DNA of 64,000 nucleotides. Source: CAVUAF01 sp963739375. Its GTDB lineage: Bacteria > Acidobacteriota > Terriglobia > Terriglobales > Acidobacteriaceae. A program made the position numbers and the translations under genes. The DNA lies in NCBI GenBank assembly GCA_963739375.1, contig CAVUAF010000015.1, forward strand, positions 401,174 through 465,173, read 5' to 3'. Position 1 is the stretch's first letter. Every line of letters begins with the position of its first letter. Below the pieces are notes generated by a model that was not told the DNA's origin, made no database searches, and saw nothing but the letters and a program-made list of their open reading frames with translations. Positions 10,957 through 20,052 of this stretch are shown piece by piece.

Positions 10957-13900
10957 TTAGAAGTGGAAGCGCAGGCCCAGCTGCACCTGGCGGGGCGAGT
11001 AGGCGAAGTTGCTGTTGGCGTTGGTGACCGAGTTGAAAGGCGTGTTGAAGCTCAAGGTGGGGGTGGGGACGCCGGCCAGCGTGGTGTTGCCGATGATGTA
11101 GCCAGTGGTATTCGTGCCCGTGATATTCACATGGTTCATCAGGTTGAAGCCCTCCGCCGTGAGCTCGAGGCGATAGCGCTCGCGGAAGGTGAAACTCTTG
11201 GCGATGCGCAGATCGGTGACCGCGGTGTCCGGCCGACGGACGGTATTGCGGCCGATGGCGTCAATGCGGAAGGCGCCATTCGAGCCATTCACGCCGCCCC
11301 CCAGGCGGTTGGCATATACCGTGGTGTGGCCGGTGGTTGTGGAGGTGCATTCGGTCGGCGAGTAGAGCACGCACGGGGTGCCGGAACTGGCGGCGGAAAC
11401 GGGGAGGCCATTCTGCCACTGGTAGAGGGGGGCCATCTGCCAGCCGTCGGTCAGCCAGCCGAGCCAGCCACCCTTGTGCCACGGGGATTCGATCACGGCG
11501 TGCATGACAAAACGCAGCGGCACGTTGTTGTTGGAGTTGCCGTAATCGGCCCTCACGTTGAAGGGCACCAGCAGGTCGTTGGTGTCGGAGAAGGTGGTGG
11601 AGTTCTGGCCGTAGTCGAGGGCGTGCGACCAGGTGAGGTTCATGCCGAACTGGATATGGTGGCTCATGCGATGGTTGGCCTGGAAGACCAGGGCGTTGTA
11701 GTTCGACCCGGTGCCGCTGAAGATGGCGGTCATCGAGCCGAAGGCGGCATTGGGGCGAACGGCTGAGGTACCGCTGAGACTGGTGAACAAGTTGGTGGTG
11801 TAGGTCGAGGACTTGATGGGACCCGCCCCGGGCTGGCCGCAGCTGGTGGGATCGCCGGAGATACCGCACACGGTGTAGGTGATGGTCTTGGTGGAGGGCG
11901 AGATGTTGACGTCGGCGAAGTTGGGCAACTGCCGGCCGAAGGCGCCCAGGTAACTGGCGGAGACCACGGTATTCCAGCCGATGTCCTGTTCCAGGAGCAG
12001 GTCGTACTGGTGGATCTGCGGGGCCTGGAAGTTGTCGCCGAAGAAGACGATGTTGGGCAACACGGTGCCGGTCGGGGCGCTCAGGATCTGCGGGAAGGTG
12101 GGCCCGTTGGTGGCAGTGAAGCTGTAGCTAAACTGGCCGCCGGGCATGCCGGTGTTGATCAGCGCGTTGTAGATGGTGGAATTGATGATGCGGCCGAAGT
12201 ACATGCCGTAGCCGCCGCGCAGGGCGGTCTTGCCGTTGCCGAAGATGTCCCAGGCAAAGCCAATGCGGGGGCCGAAATTGTTCTTGTCGGCAGGGAACTT
12301 TCCGGTCTGCGGCACCGCCGGATTGACCAGGGCGGTGAAGGGGCTGGGCAACGCCTCGTACTCGTAGCGCAGGCCCAGGGAGAGGGTCAGGCGCGGGAAC
12401 ATCTTCCAGTCGTCCTGGGCAAAGAACGCGTACTCATTGGTGGTGAACTCGAAGCCCAGGGGGCCGAGCCCCTGCTGGTAGCTGGAGTAGCAGGGCGTAC
12501 TGCCGGTGCAGGTGCGGGTCCGGTAGAAATCGGAGAAATAATTCAGCAGGCTGCTGTAGCTGAAGCTGCCGAACTGGAAGCGCAGGTTCTGGCTGACGTC
12601 GTTGACATGGGTGAAGTCCAGGCCGTACTTGATGGCGTGCTTGCCGTGCACCCAGTTGATGGTGTCGGCGAATTGCGAGCGCCGCTCATCGGGGAACTTG
12701 GGGCGGGTGAGGAAGGTGGCGACGCCCATGTCAAAGCCGTTGGTGATGAACACGTCGGGCGGCAGGCCATACTGGTTGGTGTAGGTGGGGAACAAGGGTG
12801 AGGTGACGAAGTTGGCCTGCTCGTAGGGCGTCGGCGTCTGGGGATTTTCGAACTCGAAGTCGCGCCCATACTGGACACGGAACTCATTGGTCATGTAGTT
12901 GGTCAGGGTGGTGTCGAGGCGGGCGATGCCCCAGATATTCTTCACGTAGTCGTTGCCGAAGCTGTTGGTGGCATAGGTGTTGCTCGATTGGGTCTGGATG
13001 CCGGCCGGCGAGGCCCACATCATGCGATTGACGGAAATGGAGAAGCGGTTCTTGGCGTTGATCTGCCAGTCCAGCTTGGGGAACCAGATGGTCTGTTCGC
13101 CGGTGCGCGGCGTCGGGCCCATCTCGGTGAGCAGCCCGCTGAGGCCGTTGGTGTAGGAGGTTTGTGCCGCCGCTAGCTGGGCGGCGGACGGGGTTGAACC
13201 TGCCCCACTTGACGGGAGGCCATTCAGGCGCTGCGCGAGCGTATTAATGGTTGCGGCGGAGGGAGTGGCGAAGAAGGCACCCGGACTGGAGGCCACGCTG
13301 GTGCCGGGGAAGTTGCGCTTGAAGTAGTCGAAGGCCATGAAAAAGAAGAGCTTGTCCTTGATCAGGGGGCCGCCGACGCCAAAGCCGGTCATCTTGCGCC
13401 AGTCCTTCGGCTTGTACGCGGCGGTGGTGAAGACGCCGGGCGAAGTCTGGGTGGTGAGATTGGTGTAGGGATTGGTGGCGCCCCAGCCGTTGTCACGGTC
13501 GAAGAAATACAGCTCGCCGTGCAAATTATTGGTGCCGCTCTTGGTGACGGTGTTGACCACGGCCCCGGCGGCGCGGCCGTATTCCGCGGAGAAGTTGGAG
13601 GTGTTGACCTGGAACTCCTGCACCGCGGCCTTGGGGCTGGAGTAGCCGATGCGGGTGCGCCCGCGTTCCTCGGAGAAGAACGCCTGGTTGTTGTCGGCGC
13701 CGTCCACGGTGTTGTTGTTCAACAGCGTGCTCATGCCGCGGAAGCTGACCAGGCCGAAACCGTTGGCGTCATTCACCACGCCGGGGGTGAGCAGGACGAA
13801 ATTGGACCAGCGGCCGCCGTTGATGGGGAGACTGGAGATGGAGGTCTGGTTGACCACGGGCGCGAAGTCGGCCGAGGTGGTGTTGACCTGCGGCGCTTCC

Positions 13901-14286
13901 GCCTGCACGTTGACGGTCTGCGACTCGTTGCCCACGGTGAGGTGGGGCGACAGCTCGGTGAGCGAGCCGACCTGCACGAGCAGCTGGTTGGCCTTGTAAG
14001 GTGCGAATCCCGGCGCCGTAATGGTGACGGTGTAAGAGGCGGGCTGCAGCCCGGAGGCGCGGAAGGAACCCGCAGCATCGGTGGTCAAGGTCTGCTCGAG
14101 GTTGGTGCCGTTGTTGTGAATGACGACCGTGGCGTTGGGGACCACCGCCCCGGAGGGATCGTAGACGGTGCCGGCGAGGGCGCCGTAGATGGAAGACTGG
14201 GCCGCCGCGGTGGCGACGAGCAGCAGGGCGGTGAAGGCAAAGCAGAACAGGCGAAAGGCACGCCCGGAAAAGCCAGAAGAACGCAT
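10957..14286 (-). CDS. Oar-like TonB-dependent outer-membrane receptor
   Basis: 1109 residues. Signal peptide MRSSGFSGRAFRLFCFAFTA, then a carboxypeptidase-regulatory-like Ig fold (ALAGTVYDPSGAVVPNATVV). A TonB plug-like domain follows (VSFRGMSTLLNNNTVDGADN, YSSPKAAVQEFQVNTSNFSA, EYGRAAGAVVNTVTKSGTN), then a long beta-barrel ending VQLGLRFHF with terminal Phe. This architecture is expanded in Acidobacteria and used for uptake of large substrates or adhesion; the ligand here is unknown. The frame extends to a TTG at 14292, but ATG 14286 has GGAGAG seven bases upstream. It has its own terminator and stands alone on this strand. Confidence 0.92.
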   Translation of the reverse strand: MRSSGFSGRAFRLFCFAFTALLLVATAAAQSSIYGALAGTVYDPSGAVVPNATVVIHNNGTNLEQTLTTDAAGSFRASGLQPASYTVTITAPGFAPYKANQLLVQVGSLTELSPHLTVGNESQTVNVQAEAPQVNTTSADFAPVVNQTSISSLPINGGRWSNFVLLTPGVVNDANGFGLVSFRGMSTLLNNNTVDGADNNQAFFSEERGRTRIGYSSPKAAVQEFQVNTSNFSAEYGRAAGAVVNTVTKSGTNNLHGELYFFDRDNGWGATNPYTNLTTQTSPGVFTTAAYKPKDWRKMTGFGVGGPLIKDKLFFFMAFDYFKRNFPGTSVASSPGAFFATPSAATINTLAQRLNGLPSSGAGSTPSAAQLAAAQTSYTNGLSGLLTEMGPTPRTGEQTIWFPKLDWQINAKNRFSISVNRMMWASPAGIQTQSSNTYATNSFGNDYVKNIWGIARLDTTLTNYMTNEFRVQYGRDFEFENPQTPTPYEQANFVTSPLFPTYTNQYGLPPDVFITNGFDMGVATFLTRPKFPDERRSQFADTINWVHGKHAIKYGLDFTHVNDVSQNLRFQFGSFSYSSLLNYFSDFYRTRTCTGSTPCYSSYQQGLGPLGFEFTTNEYAFFAQDDWKMFPRLTLSLGLRYEYEALPSPFTALVNPAVPQTGKFPADKNNFGPRIGFAWDIFGNGKTALRGGYGMYFGRIINSTIYNALINTGMPGGQFSYSFTATNGPTFPQILSAPTGTVLPNIVFFGDNFQAPQIHQYDLLLEQDIGWNTVVSASYLGAFGRQLPNFADVNISPSTKTITYTVCGISGDPTSCGQPGAGPIKSSTYTTNLFTSLSGTSAVRPNAAFGSMTAIFSGTGSNYNALVFQANHRMSHHIQFGMNLTWSHALDYGQNSTTFSDTNDLLVPFNVRADYGNSNNNVPLRFVMHAVIESPWHKGGWLGWLTDGWQMAPLYQWQNGLPVSAASSGTPCVLYSPTECTSTTTGHTTVYANRLGGGVNGSNGAFRIDAIGRNTVRRPDTAVTDLRIAKSFTFRERYRLELTAEGFNLMNHVNITGTNTTGYIIGNTTLAGVPTPTLSFNTPFNSVTNANSNFAYSPRQVQLGLRFHF

Positions 14287-14533
14287 GGCCAACTCTCCAG
14301 TTTTTGAGTTTGTAGTATCCAGGACGCCGAAATTAAAGCACGCCGCTCGCCGTTTGACTAATTAAAAACGCGTGAAAAAACCACTGAAAACACAGTGGCA
14401 TGGCAGTGCTATGGCCGGGCGGGCATTCAGGAATTCATAGCCGGGACGTGGGGAATCATAGGTCCCCGGGGTGTTCCGGCGTCGGGGCGCGACGCCGGCT
14501 GAAAAGGGACGATGGGCAGCTGCCCGGCGGTGG

Positions 14534-16717
14534 CTACTGCGGGGGCGGTGGGGGTTGCGGCTTCTTTTTTTCGGGGCGGTTGAGGAGCTGGTTGAGAAAA
14601 TCCGCCGGGTTGGGGGCCCCCGCCTTATTGCCGCCCAGCACGGCGCCGAGGATGCCGCTGGTCAACTGCCCGGGATTGCCGCTGGTGGGCAGGAGGTTCT
14701 GCAGTTTCATCTGCGCCATCTGCTGCAGGTCGGGCGCGAAGCGCGGCGCCGCGAAAGTGCCGGTAATCACGATGGGCACCACCAGCTCGCCCTGGTTGTT
14801 GGCCAGCGCCGTCTGCATGAAGCCGCCGACGCCGGTACCGCCGACTTTCCGGCTGTAGTCCTGGGAGAGCACGGCGACGAGGTGCAGGTTGAGCGACTGA
14901 TTGACGAGGTTGGCGGTGCCGGTGGCGGCGAGGGTGCCGCCCTCGATGATGGCCTGCAGATTATTGGTGCTGGCGACGCCGTTCTGGACGTTGAAGTCGC
15001 CCGCCATCTTCACGATGTTGGTGAAGTTCTGTTTGCCCTGGCCCGCGTTGAGGAACTTGCCGATCGTCGCCAGCTCGTGCGGCAGGTCCATCTTAAGGAT
15101 GCGGCCGGGCTGCAGGTTGAGGGAGAAGTTGCCGTTGAGCGAGCGCGCGATGTCGGCTGGGGTGGCGCCGAGGGCGAGCCGGGCCTGGCCGTTGGCGCCG
15201 AGCACGCCGGCGAGGGCCTGCTTCAGGTTGCTGATCGAGGAGAGCACCTTGTCGGCGTCGGCCTTTTGCAGGTTGGTGGCGATCTGGAGGGTGATGGGGG
15301 TGGTGCGAGTGTCGACGACGATGCTGCCCTCCTCCTTGCCGTCGAAAGCGTCGGCGGTGATGGGCGCCAGGGTGATGACGCCGTGCGCGATGGCCACCGT
15401 CGCGTGCACGTTGTCGAGGGCGATCTGGTCATAGCGCAAATGGGCGATGGTCATGGTGCCGGTGGAGTTGGCGGCGAGGTTCAGGTCCACCGCCTTCGCT
15501 TCCAGAGGGGGACTACCGGGGCTGGTGACCTTCAGGTCGGGCATCTTCGCCGTGCCCGAGAGGGTGGGCTGGGTGACGGGGCCGCGCGCACTCATGTCGG
15601 CGGTGAGGCGGCCTTCCACCTTCGTCCTGGGATCGACCGCCAGCCCCAGCGCCCCCGCCAGCCGGGCGACTTCGCCGAGCGCTACGTCCGCCGCCCGGAG
15701 GCGCACGTCGAGCTGGGCGGGATCGCTCTTGTGGTTGATGACGCCGGTGAGCGAGAGCGGTGCGGCGCCTACCTTCAGCGTGCCTTCCTCGATGCGCAGC
15801 AGGTCCTGGTCGAGATCGGCGGCGGCCTGGTAATCGAGCGAGACCGGGGACCCAACCGCCGTGCCGCTCAGCACCGCTTTGTCAAACCGCAACGAGCCGC
15901 CGGCGGTCAGCTTGCCGCCGGCGTTGGTGACGTTGGTTTTGCCACTGACGGTGGCCTCGATGCCGCGCAGCGCCTCGCTGTTCAGAAACTTCTGCAACGA
16001 GGATATCGCCACCTGGTCGAGCTGCAGCGCGCCGCGAAAGGGAGTGGCGAGGGGGTCGCCCGCGCGAAGCGGGCCGGCGGAACCCTGCAGGCGGAGGGTC
16101 TGTCGCCCCGCGCCCGGCAGGTGAGCGGCGAGCGTCAGGTCGAACGGCCGGTCGGGGGCAAAGTGCGCGAGGTCAAGGTCAATGTGGTCGTAGGCGGCGC
16201 GCGGCTGGTGTTTTTGCAGATCGGTGATGGCGACCTGGCCGTCGCTGATCCGCAGGTGATCGAGGGTGATGGCGGAAGGCGGAGTGCCCGCAGGCTCCGC
16301 GGCGGCAGGTTGGGCCGGCGGCTCCGTGGTCTTGCCGAGACTGGCAAAGTTCCAGGTGCCGCGCGCGTCGCGCACGAGTTCCAACGTGGGGCGCTCGAAC
16401 TCGAGCGCGCCGAGTTCCACCTTGCCCCCCAGCAGCGGCAGCAACCGCGCCGAGACATAGAAGTTGGGCACCTGCGCAAAGGGGCGGCCGGTCTTGAAGG
16501 CCGGGTCTTCGGCGATGGCCACGTTCTCCACGCGGATTGACGGCGGCAGCAGCTTCAGGTGCATGGCGCCGAGCTCGACCGGACGCCCGAGGCGCTGCTG
16601 CAACTCGGCCTGGATACGCGGGCGGTAGCGGTTGACGTCCACGAAGGCCGAGGCGGCGAACAGAGCAATAACGATCAGGACCACCAGGCCCAAAAGGATG
16701 AATCCAAGCTTGCGCAT
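14534..16717 (-). CDS. AsmA-family inner-membrane-anchored protein
   Basis: 727 residues. The N-terminus has one hydrophobic helix (FILLGLVVLIVIALFAASAF), followed by the AsmA signature (VNRYRPRIQAELQQRLGRPV) and repeated amphipathic beta structure. The C-terminal AsmA-2-like part includes LQPGRILKMDLPHELATIGK. The last 15 residues are Lys/Pro-rich and end in a run of prolines. AsmA-like proteins belong to the bridge-like family linked to lipid transport across the envelope; that role is family knowledge, not shown here. Monocistronic, between the Oar-like receptor and the divergently read TPR protein. Confidence 0.85.
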   Translation of the reverse strand: MRKLGFILLGLVVLIVIALFAASAFVDVNRYRPRIQAELQQRLGRPVELGAMHLKLLPPSIRVENVAIAEDPAFKTGRPFAQVPNFYVSARLLPLLGGKVELGALEFERPTLELVRDARGTWNFASLGKTTEPPAQPAAAEPAGTPPSAITLDHLRISDGQVAITDLQKHQPRAAYDHIDLDLAHFAPDRPFDLTLAAHLPGAGRQTLRLQGSAGPLRAGDPLATPFRGALQLDQVAISSLQKFLNSEALRGIEATVSGKTNVTNAGGKLTAGGSLRFDKAVLSGTAVGSPVSLDYQAAADLDQDLLRIEEGTLKVGAAPLSLTGVINHKSDPAQLDVRLRAADVALGEVARLAGALGLAVDPRTKVEGRLTADMSARGPVTQPTLSGTAKMPDLKVTSPGSPPLEAKAVDLNLAANSTGTMTIAHLRYDQIALDNVHATVAIAHGVITLAPITADAFDGKEEGSIVVDTRTTPITLQIATNLQKADADKVLSSISNLKQALAGVLGANGQARLALGATPADIARSLNGNFSLNLQPGRILKMDLPHELATIGKFLNAGQGKQNFTNIVKMAGDFNVQNGVASTNNLQAIIEGGTLAATGTANLVNQSLNLHLVAVLSQDYSRKVGGTGVGGFMQTALANNQGELVVPIVITGTFAAPRFAPDLQQMAQMKLQNLLPTSGNPGQLTSGILGAVLGGNKAGAPNPADFLNQLLNRPEKKKPQPPPPPQ

Positions 16718-16840
16718 AAAGCCCTCCCGCCCGGTGCGGGTGTGGTTGGGTTCCTCAGGAAGGAGGAAGCGAACGGCTGCGGTCCCCTAATTCTAGGTCC
16801 GCCGGTGGCACGGAGGCGAGGGGTGATTGCGCGGAGGGGT

Positions 16841-16870
16841 TTGACGCTGATTCCTTCGGATTGGTAAACT
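16841..16870 (+). promoter_or_regulatory. Sigma70-type promoter for the TPR membrane protein
   Basis: TTGACG (16841-16846), 18-base spacer, TAAACT (16865-16870). The GTG start is 33 bases downstream. Confidence 0.55.
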
Positions 16871-16902
16871 CGTAATTTCGAGCCTACCCGAAGAAGTCAT
16901 CC

Positions 16903-17637
16903 GTGCGAGCCACTACCCGACACAACCTGAAGCGCGACCAGTTTGCCGCAGCCGTGAGCGACACCGCGGCCGGCACTTTCACCTGGGCGCAAGGGCACCA
17001 AAACAAAGTGATCGTCGCCGCGGCCGTGGTGGTGGTGGCGCTGGTGGTCGCCGCCGGCGGCTGGTGGTGGAACCAGCGGCAGACGGAGCAGGCCAACGTC
17101 CTGCTGGGACGCGCGCTGCGCCTGCAGGGCGCGCCGCTGCGGCCAGCGGGCATTCCCGCCGATCCGACCATGCCCAGCTTCACTTCCGTGGCGGAACGCG
17201 CGCAGGCAACGCGCAAGGCCTTCGGGGAAGTGGTGGAGAAGTACCCGCGCACCGCGCCCGGCCGGCTGTCCCGGTATTTTGCGGCGATCACCTTCCTCGA
17301 CGAGAACAACTACAGCGCCGCGGAAAAGGGGCTGCGCGAGGCTGCCGAGGCCGGCAACAAGGACGTGGCGGCACTGGCAAAATACGCGCTGGCGCAAACC
17401 TATGCCGCGCAGCACAAGGACACGGAAGCCGTCCGCGAATACAAGGAGCTGATCGACCATCCCGCCGATATGGTCTCCAAGAGCACGGCGCAACTGGAAC
17501 TGGCGCAGCTCTATGAAGACCGCAACCAGCCCAGCGAGGCGGTCAGGATTTACCAGCAAATCCAGCGGGACGAGCCCAAGACGCCGGCCGCCGAACAGGC
17601 ACAGAGCAAGCTGGCGGGACTCGCAAGACCGAAGTAA
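16903..17637 (+). CDS. YfgM-like tetratricopeptide membrane protein
   Basis: 244 residues, GTG start. A short cytoplasmic N-terminus is followed by a hydrophobic helix (VIVAAAVVVVALVVAAGGWW, ~residues 45-65) and TPR units: YFAAITFLDENNYSAAEKGL, KYALAQTYAAQHKDTEAVRE and LELAQLYEDRNQPSEAVRIY. The topology matches the YfgM/ancillary SecYEG translocon protein family, whose members help periplasmic chaperone handover; that function is inferred from architecture only. It has its own promoter at 16841. Confidence 0.75.
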   Translation: MRATTRHNLKRDQFAAAVSDTAAGTFTWAQGHQNKVIVAAAVVVVALVVAAGGWWWNQRQTEQANVLLGRALRLQGAPLRPAGIPADPTMPSFTSVAERAQATRKAFGEVVEKYPRTAPGRLSRYFAAITFLDENNYSAAEKGLREAAEAGNKDVAALAKYALAQTYAAQHKDTEAVREYKELIDHPADMVSKSTAQLELAQLYEDRNQPSEAVRIYQQIQRDEPKTPAAEQAQSKLAGLARPK

Positions 17638-17769
17638 CCCTTTCTCATCTCTGCCACCGCCCCGACCGACCTAGGGCCGGGGTTGGCTTTTCTGGAGGCG
17701 ACCGCTACCCCCACCAAGATGCCCGACGGATACTTGACGGACGGAGCTATCCTACGAACACACAGCGCC

Positions 17770-18171
17770 ATGCGCCAGCCAGCGCCACAACCCGGGCCGC
17801 TGCCCCTACGCGTCGAGAGCGTGAGGTTCCTGGGCGAGCAGGATGGTGCGCCCGAGCGCGAACTCAAGCTGAAGCTGGTGCGCCGCTTTGGCATCCTGCC
17901 GGCGGTGGCGCGCGCCTACCTGGCGGTGGTGGCGTACAGCGACCTGGGGAACGCGCTGACGATCGCGCTGTGCGTGCGGCTCAACGACCAGTCGGAGATT
18001 GCGCGGCGGAGCATCCTGGCGGTGGTGGCGACCGATTTTGCCAGCCTCTTTGGCGGCAGCCAGCACCTCGACGTCATCTTCATCTCCGCAGCGCAGGAGG
18101 TGGCGCTGGCACGCGTGTGCAAGCCTTTCTACAGCGCGCCGCGCACCGGGCCGGTAGCGCCGCCGGTTTGA
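17770..18171 (+). CDS. SseB C-terminal-like protein
   Basis: 133 residues from ATG 17770; an upstream in-frame start at 17719 is possible. The body (LVRRFGILPAVARAYLAVVA ... DVIFISAAQEVALARVCKPF) resembles the C-terminal domain of the enhanced serine sensitivity protein SseB: a short mixed alpha/beta domain with a terminal CKPFY. No catalytic motif is visible and the cellular role is unknown. It precedes the rplU promoter, which overlaps its stop codon region. Confidence 0.55.
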   Translation: MRQPAPQPGPLPLRVESVRFLGEQDGAPERELKLKLVRRFGILPAVARAYLAVVAYSDLGNALTIALCVRLNDQSEIARRSILAVVATDFASLFGGSQHLDVIFISAAQEVALARVCKPFYSAPRTGPVAPPV

Positions 18172-18197
18172 CGCTGCCCCGCGGAACACGCTAAAAT
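18168..18197 (+). promoter_or_regulatory. Strong sigma70-type promoter for rplU-rpmA
   Basis: TTGACG (18168-18173), 18-base spacer, TAAAAT (18192-18197). The transcript would start near 18204, leaving a leader of about 195 bases before rplU. Confidence 0.7.
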
Positions 18198-18203
18198 CCT
18201 AGA

Positions 18204-18398
18204 GTTTGCCTGTACCTTCGTGCTCCGTCCGGGAGCCCCTGCCAGAGTGACGGCGGCAGGGAAACGACCCCGGCGGCCAATCCTCCACCCCCGCAGCCCG
18301 GAAGGCTGCGCGGGGACCTGAGAGGCAGGCGCCGGCCAGAAGCGTGCAAGCGCCGAGATTTTGCGTCCGCCAGCGGCGGGCGCTACGGAGGCAGTGAT
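18204..18398 (+). promoter_or_regulatory. Structured 5' leader of rplU
   Basis: The leader can form at least three successive hairpins: GCTCC-GTCCG-GGAGC (18222-18236), CCCTGCC...GGCAGGG (18238-18261) and CCCGCAGCC-CGGAA-GGCTGCGCGGG (around 18289-18314). A CTGAGAGG follows the last. Ribosomal-protein autoregulation is an inference; it does not match the riboswitch families I can recognise by eye. Confidence 0.4.
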
Positions 18399-18956
18399 AT
18401 GTACGCGGTCATCCGCGCCGGGGGAAAGCAGTACCGCGTGGCGCCCGGGGACGTCATCCGCATCGAGCGGACACCGGCGAGCGAGGGCAATATCGAGTTC
18501 CAGGACATCCTGGCGGTTTCGCCGAATGCGGGCGAGATTGCGCGCCCGGAAGGCAAGGCGCGCGTGGTGGGACGCGTGGTGGAGGAAGGCCGCGGCGACA
18601 AGGTGCTGGTCTTCCACTTCAAGCGCAAGAAGCAATACAAGAAGCTGCGCGGGCATCGGCAGGACTTCACCGCGGTGCGCATCACCGAGATCGCGTTCGA
18701 CGGCCAGCGCTTTACCGCGCCCGAGGAGCCGAAGCGCGAGCCCAAGCCGAAAAAGACGGCGCCGGCGGTCCCTGCGGCCGAAGCCGCCGTTCCGGCAGCG
18801 AGCGCGCCCAAGGCGAAAGCGCACGCGGCAGAGAAGAAACCGGCCAAGCCCGCGATGCGTCATGCCGCGGCGAAAAAAGCGGCCCCCCACAAAGGCGCCG
18901 CCCACAAGCCGGCCGCGAAAAAGGGCGGCAGCAAGGGCAAGGGCGGCAAGAAATAG
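18399..18956 (+). CDS. rplU: Large ribosomal subunit protein bL21 with long basic tail
   Basis: Binds 23S rRNA in the 50S subunit. Residues 1-103 are canonical bL21 (MYAVIRAGGKQYRVAPGDVI, KRKKQYKKLRGHRQDFT, VRITEI). Instead of stopping near 103 the protein continues to 185 with an Ala/Lys/Pro-rich, histone H1-like tail (KPKKTAPAVPAAEAAVPAAS, GGSKGKGGKK). There is no frameshift sign in the tail, and codon usage matches the core. Similar tails occur on several proteins in high-GC bacteria; here the purpose is unknown. Followed by rpmA after an 80-base gap containing an inverted repeat. Confidence 0.95.
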   Translation: MYAVIRAGGKQYRVAPGDVIRIERTPASEGNIEFQDILAVSPNAGEIARPEGKARVVGRVVEEGRGDKVLVFHFKRKKQYKKLRGHRQDFTAVRITEIAFDGQRFTAPEEPKREPKPKKTAPAVPAAEAAVPAASAPKAKAHAAEKKPAKPAMRHAAAKKAAPHKGAAHKPAAKKGGSKGKGGKK

Positions 18957-18960
18957 TTGC

Positions 18961-19017
18961 GTTTCGGGTTTCGCGTTGAGGTCGAACGCGCGAGACGCGC
19001 AACGCGGAACGCGAAAC
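18961..19017. repeat. Inverted repeat between rplU and rpmA
   Basis: Arms at 18961-18978 and 19000-19017 (GTTTCGGGTTTCGCGTTG / CAACGCGGAACGCGAAAC) pair with about two mismatches. The style (GTTTC and GAAAC runs) resembles the repeat at 25843-25909. Confidence 0.6.
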
Positions 19018-19036
19018 CATCGACGAGGATTCTGTC

Positions 19037-19297
19037 ATGGCACACAAAAAAGGACTAGGCAGTTCAAGGAACGGGCGCGATTCGAACGCCCAGCGGCTGG
19101 GAGTCAAGGCCTTCGGCGGGCAGCTGATACCCGGGGGGTCGATCATCGTGCGGCAGCGCGGGACGCGCATCAAGCCGGGGCTGAACGTGGGGCGCGGCAA
19201 AGACGACACGCTGTTCGCCAAGATCACGGGCACGGTGAAGTTCGTGGACAAAGGCGGGAGCGGCAAGTTCGTGATGATCGAGCCGGCGAAGGCGTAA
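19037..19297 (+). CDS. rpmA: Large ribosomal subunit protein bL27
   Basis: 86 residues, full length. MAHKKGLGSSRNGRDSNAQR is the classic bL27 N-terminus that reaches the peptidyl-transferase centre. It has no cleavable N-terminal extension of the Firmicutes type. ATG preceded by GACGAGGA. Cotranscribed with rplU, the usual bacterial order rplU-rpmA-obgE with one lipoprotein gene inserted here. Confidence 0.97.
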   Translation: MAHKKGLGSSRNGRDSNAQRLGVKAFGGQLIPGGSIIVRQRGTRIKPGLNVGRGKDDTLFAKITGTVKFVDKGGSGKFVMIEPAKA

Positions 19298-19470
19298 CTG
19301 CGGTTCCCCACAGGTCAACGCCGATCCTCGCGGATCGGAGAAGAGGCGCGTCGCGACGCGCCTTTCTTGTTGGCGGTGACGGCGTGGGGGCGATGGCGTT
19401 TGACCGCGCTGCCAGGGAGGTTTAGGCTGCGCTCGCTCTCGGCTGCAATCCAGCGTTGTGGGAGGGCAGC

Positions 19471-20028
19471 ATGAACGTCCGCCTGTGGTTCTGTGGCCTG
19501 AGTCTCGCCGTCCTGGTCGGCTGCAGTCAGCCGCCCGCGGCGGCGCCGGGGGCGACGCCGCAACCGGCAGCGGTCGCGCCCGCGCCGGCCAACGAAGGTC
19601 CGATGGAGAAATGCACGTTCGAGAAGCTCACGCGCGCCGAGCGGGTGGCGCTGGATGATGCCAGCATCATCGCGCTCTTCGCCTCGCTCTGCGGCAACGG
19701 CCCGGGCCGGGAACTCGGGTTCGACACGCTGTACAACGAGGGTTGCAGCAGCGAACTGGCCGGGGGCAGCAAGATGCAGGTGGCCGCGCTCAGAGGGCAG
19801 ATGAAGGACCCGCGCGGCAACCCCGACTATCAATTCGAGTTCAAGGTGAGCGGGAACCGCACCAGCGTGGCGTTTCATCCCCAGCACAGCGGGGTAGCCG
19901 GGGTGTACAGCGATGGCGTGGACGTCTATTGCAACGTGGCGGGCAAAGCGTCGCCGCGGCGCGAGTTGTTCCTGGGGAACGGCGCCGAACTCGGCCAGAA
20001 GTTGCATCCCTCCAAGAAAGGGAAGTAG
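19471..20028 (+). CDS. Hypothetical lipoprotein
   Basis: 185 residues. Lipobox LVGCSQ after a short hydrophobic signal peptide, then an Ala/Pro-rich linker (~residues 20-42) and a compact domain with several cysteines (EKCTFEK, ASLCGNG, NEGCSS, VYCNV). No family recognised. Start ATG 19471 has GGAGG at 19461-19465; the frame is open slightly upstream. Location between rpmA and obgE suggests co-transcription but says nothing about function. Confidence 0.75.
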   Translation: MNVRLWFCGLSLAVLVGCSQPPAAAPGATPQPAAVAPAPANEGPMEKCTFEKLTRAERVALDDASIIALFASLCGNGPGRELGFDTLYNEGCSSELAGGSKMQVAALRGQMKDPRGNPDYQFEFKVSGNRTSVAFHPQHSGVAGVYSDGVDVYCNVAGKASPRRELFLGNGAELGQKLHPSKKGK

Positions 20029-20052
20029 GCGGCAGCGGGGCAACGGGAACGG

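Noticed and set aside
18300..18330. TPP-riboswitch-like CTGAGAGG before rplU
   Set aside because: The other conserved TPP elements (ACCTGATCTGG-type core) are missing.
18204..18398. Classical Bacillus-type L21 leader
   Set aside because: The hairpins do not match the known structure as far as I can recall; left as an unnamed leader.
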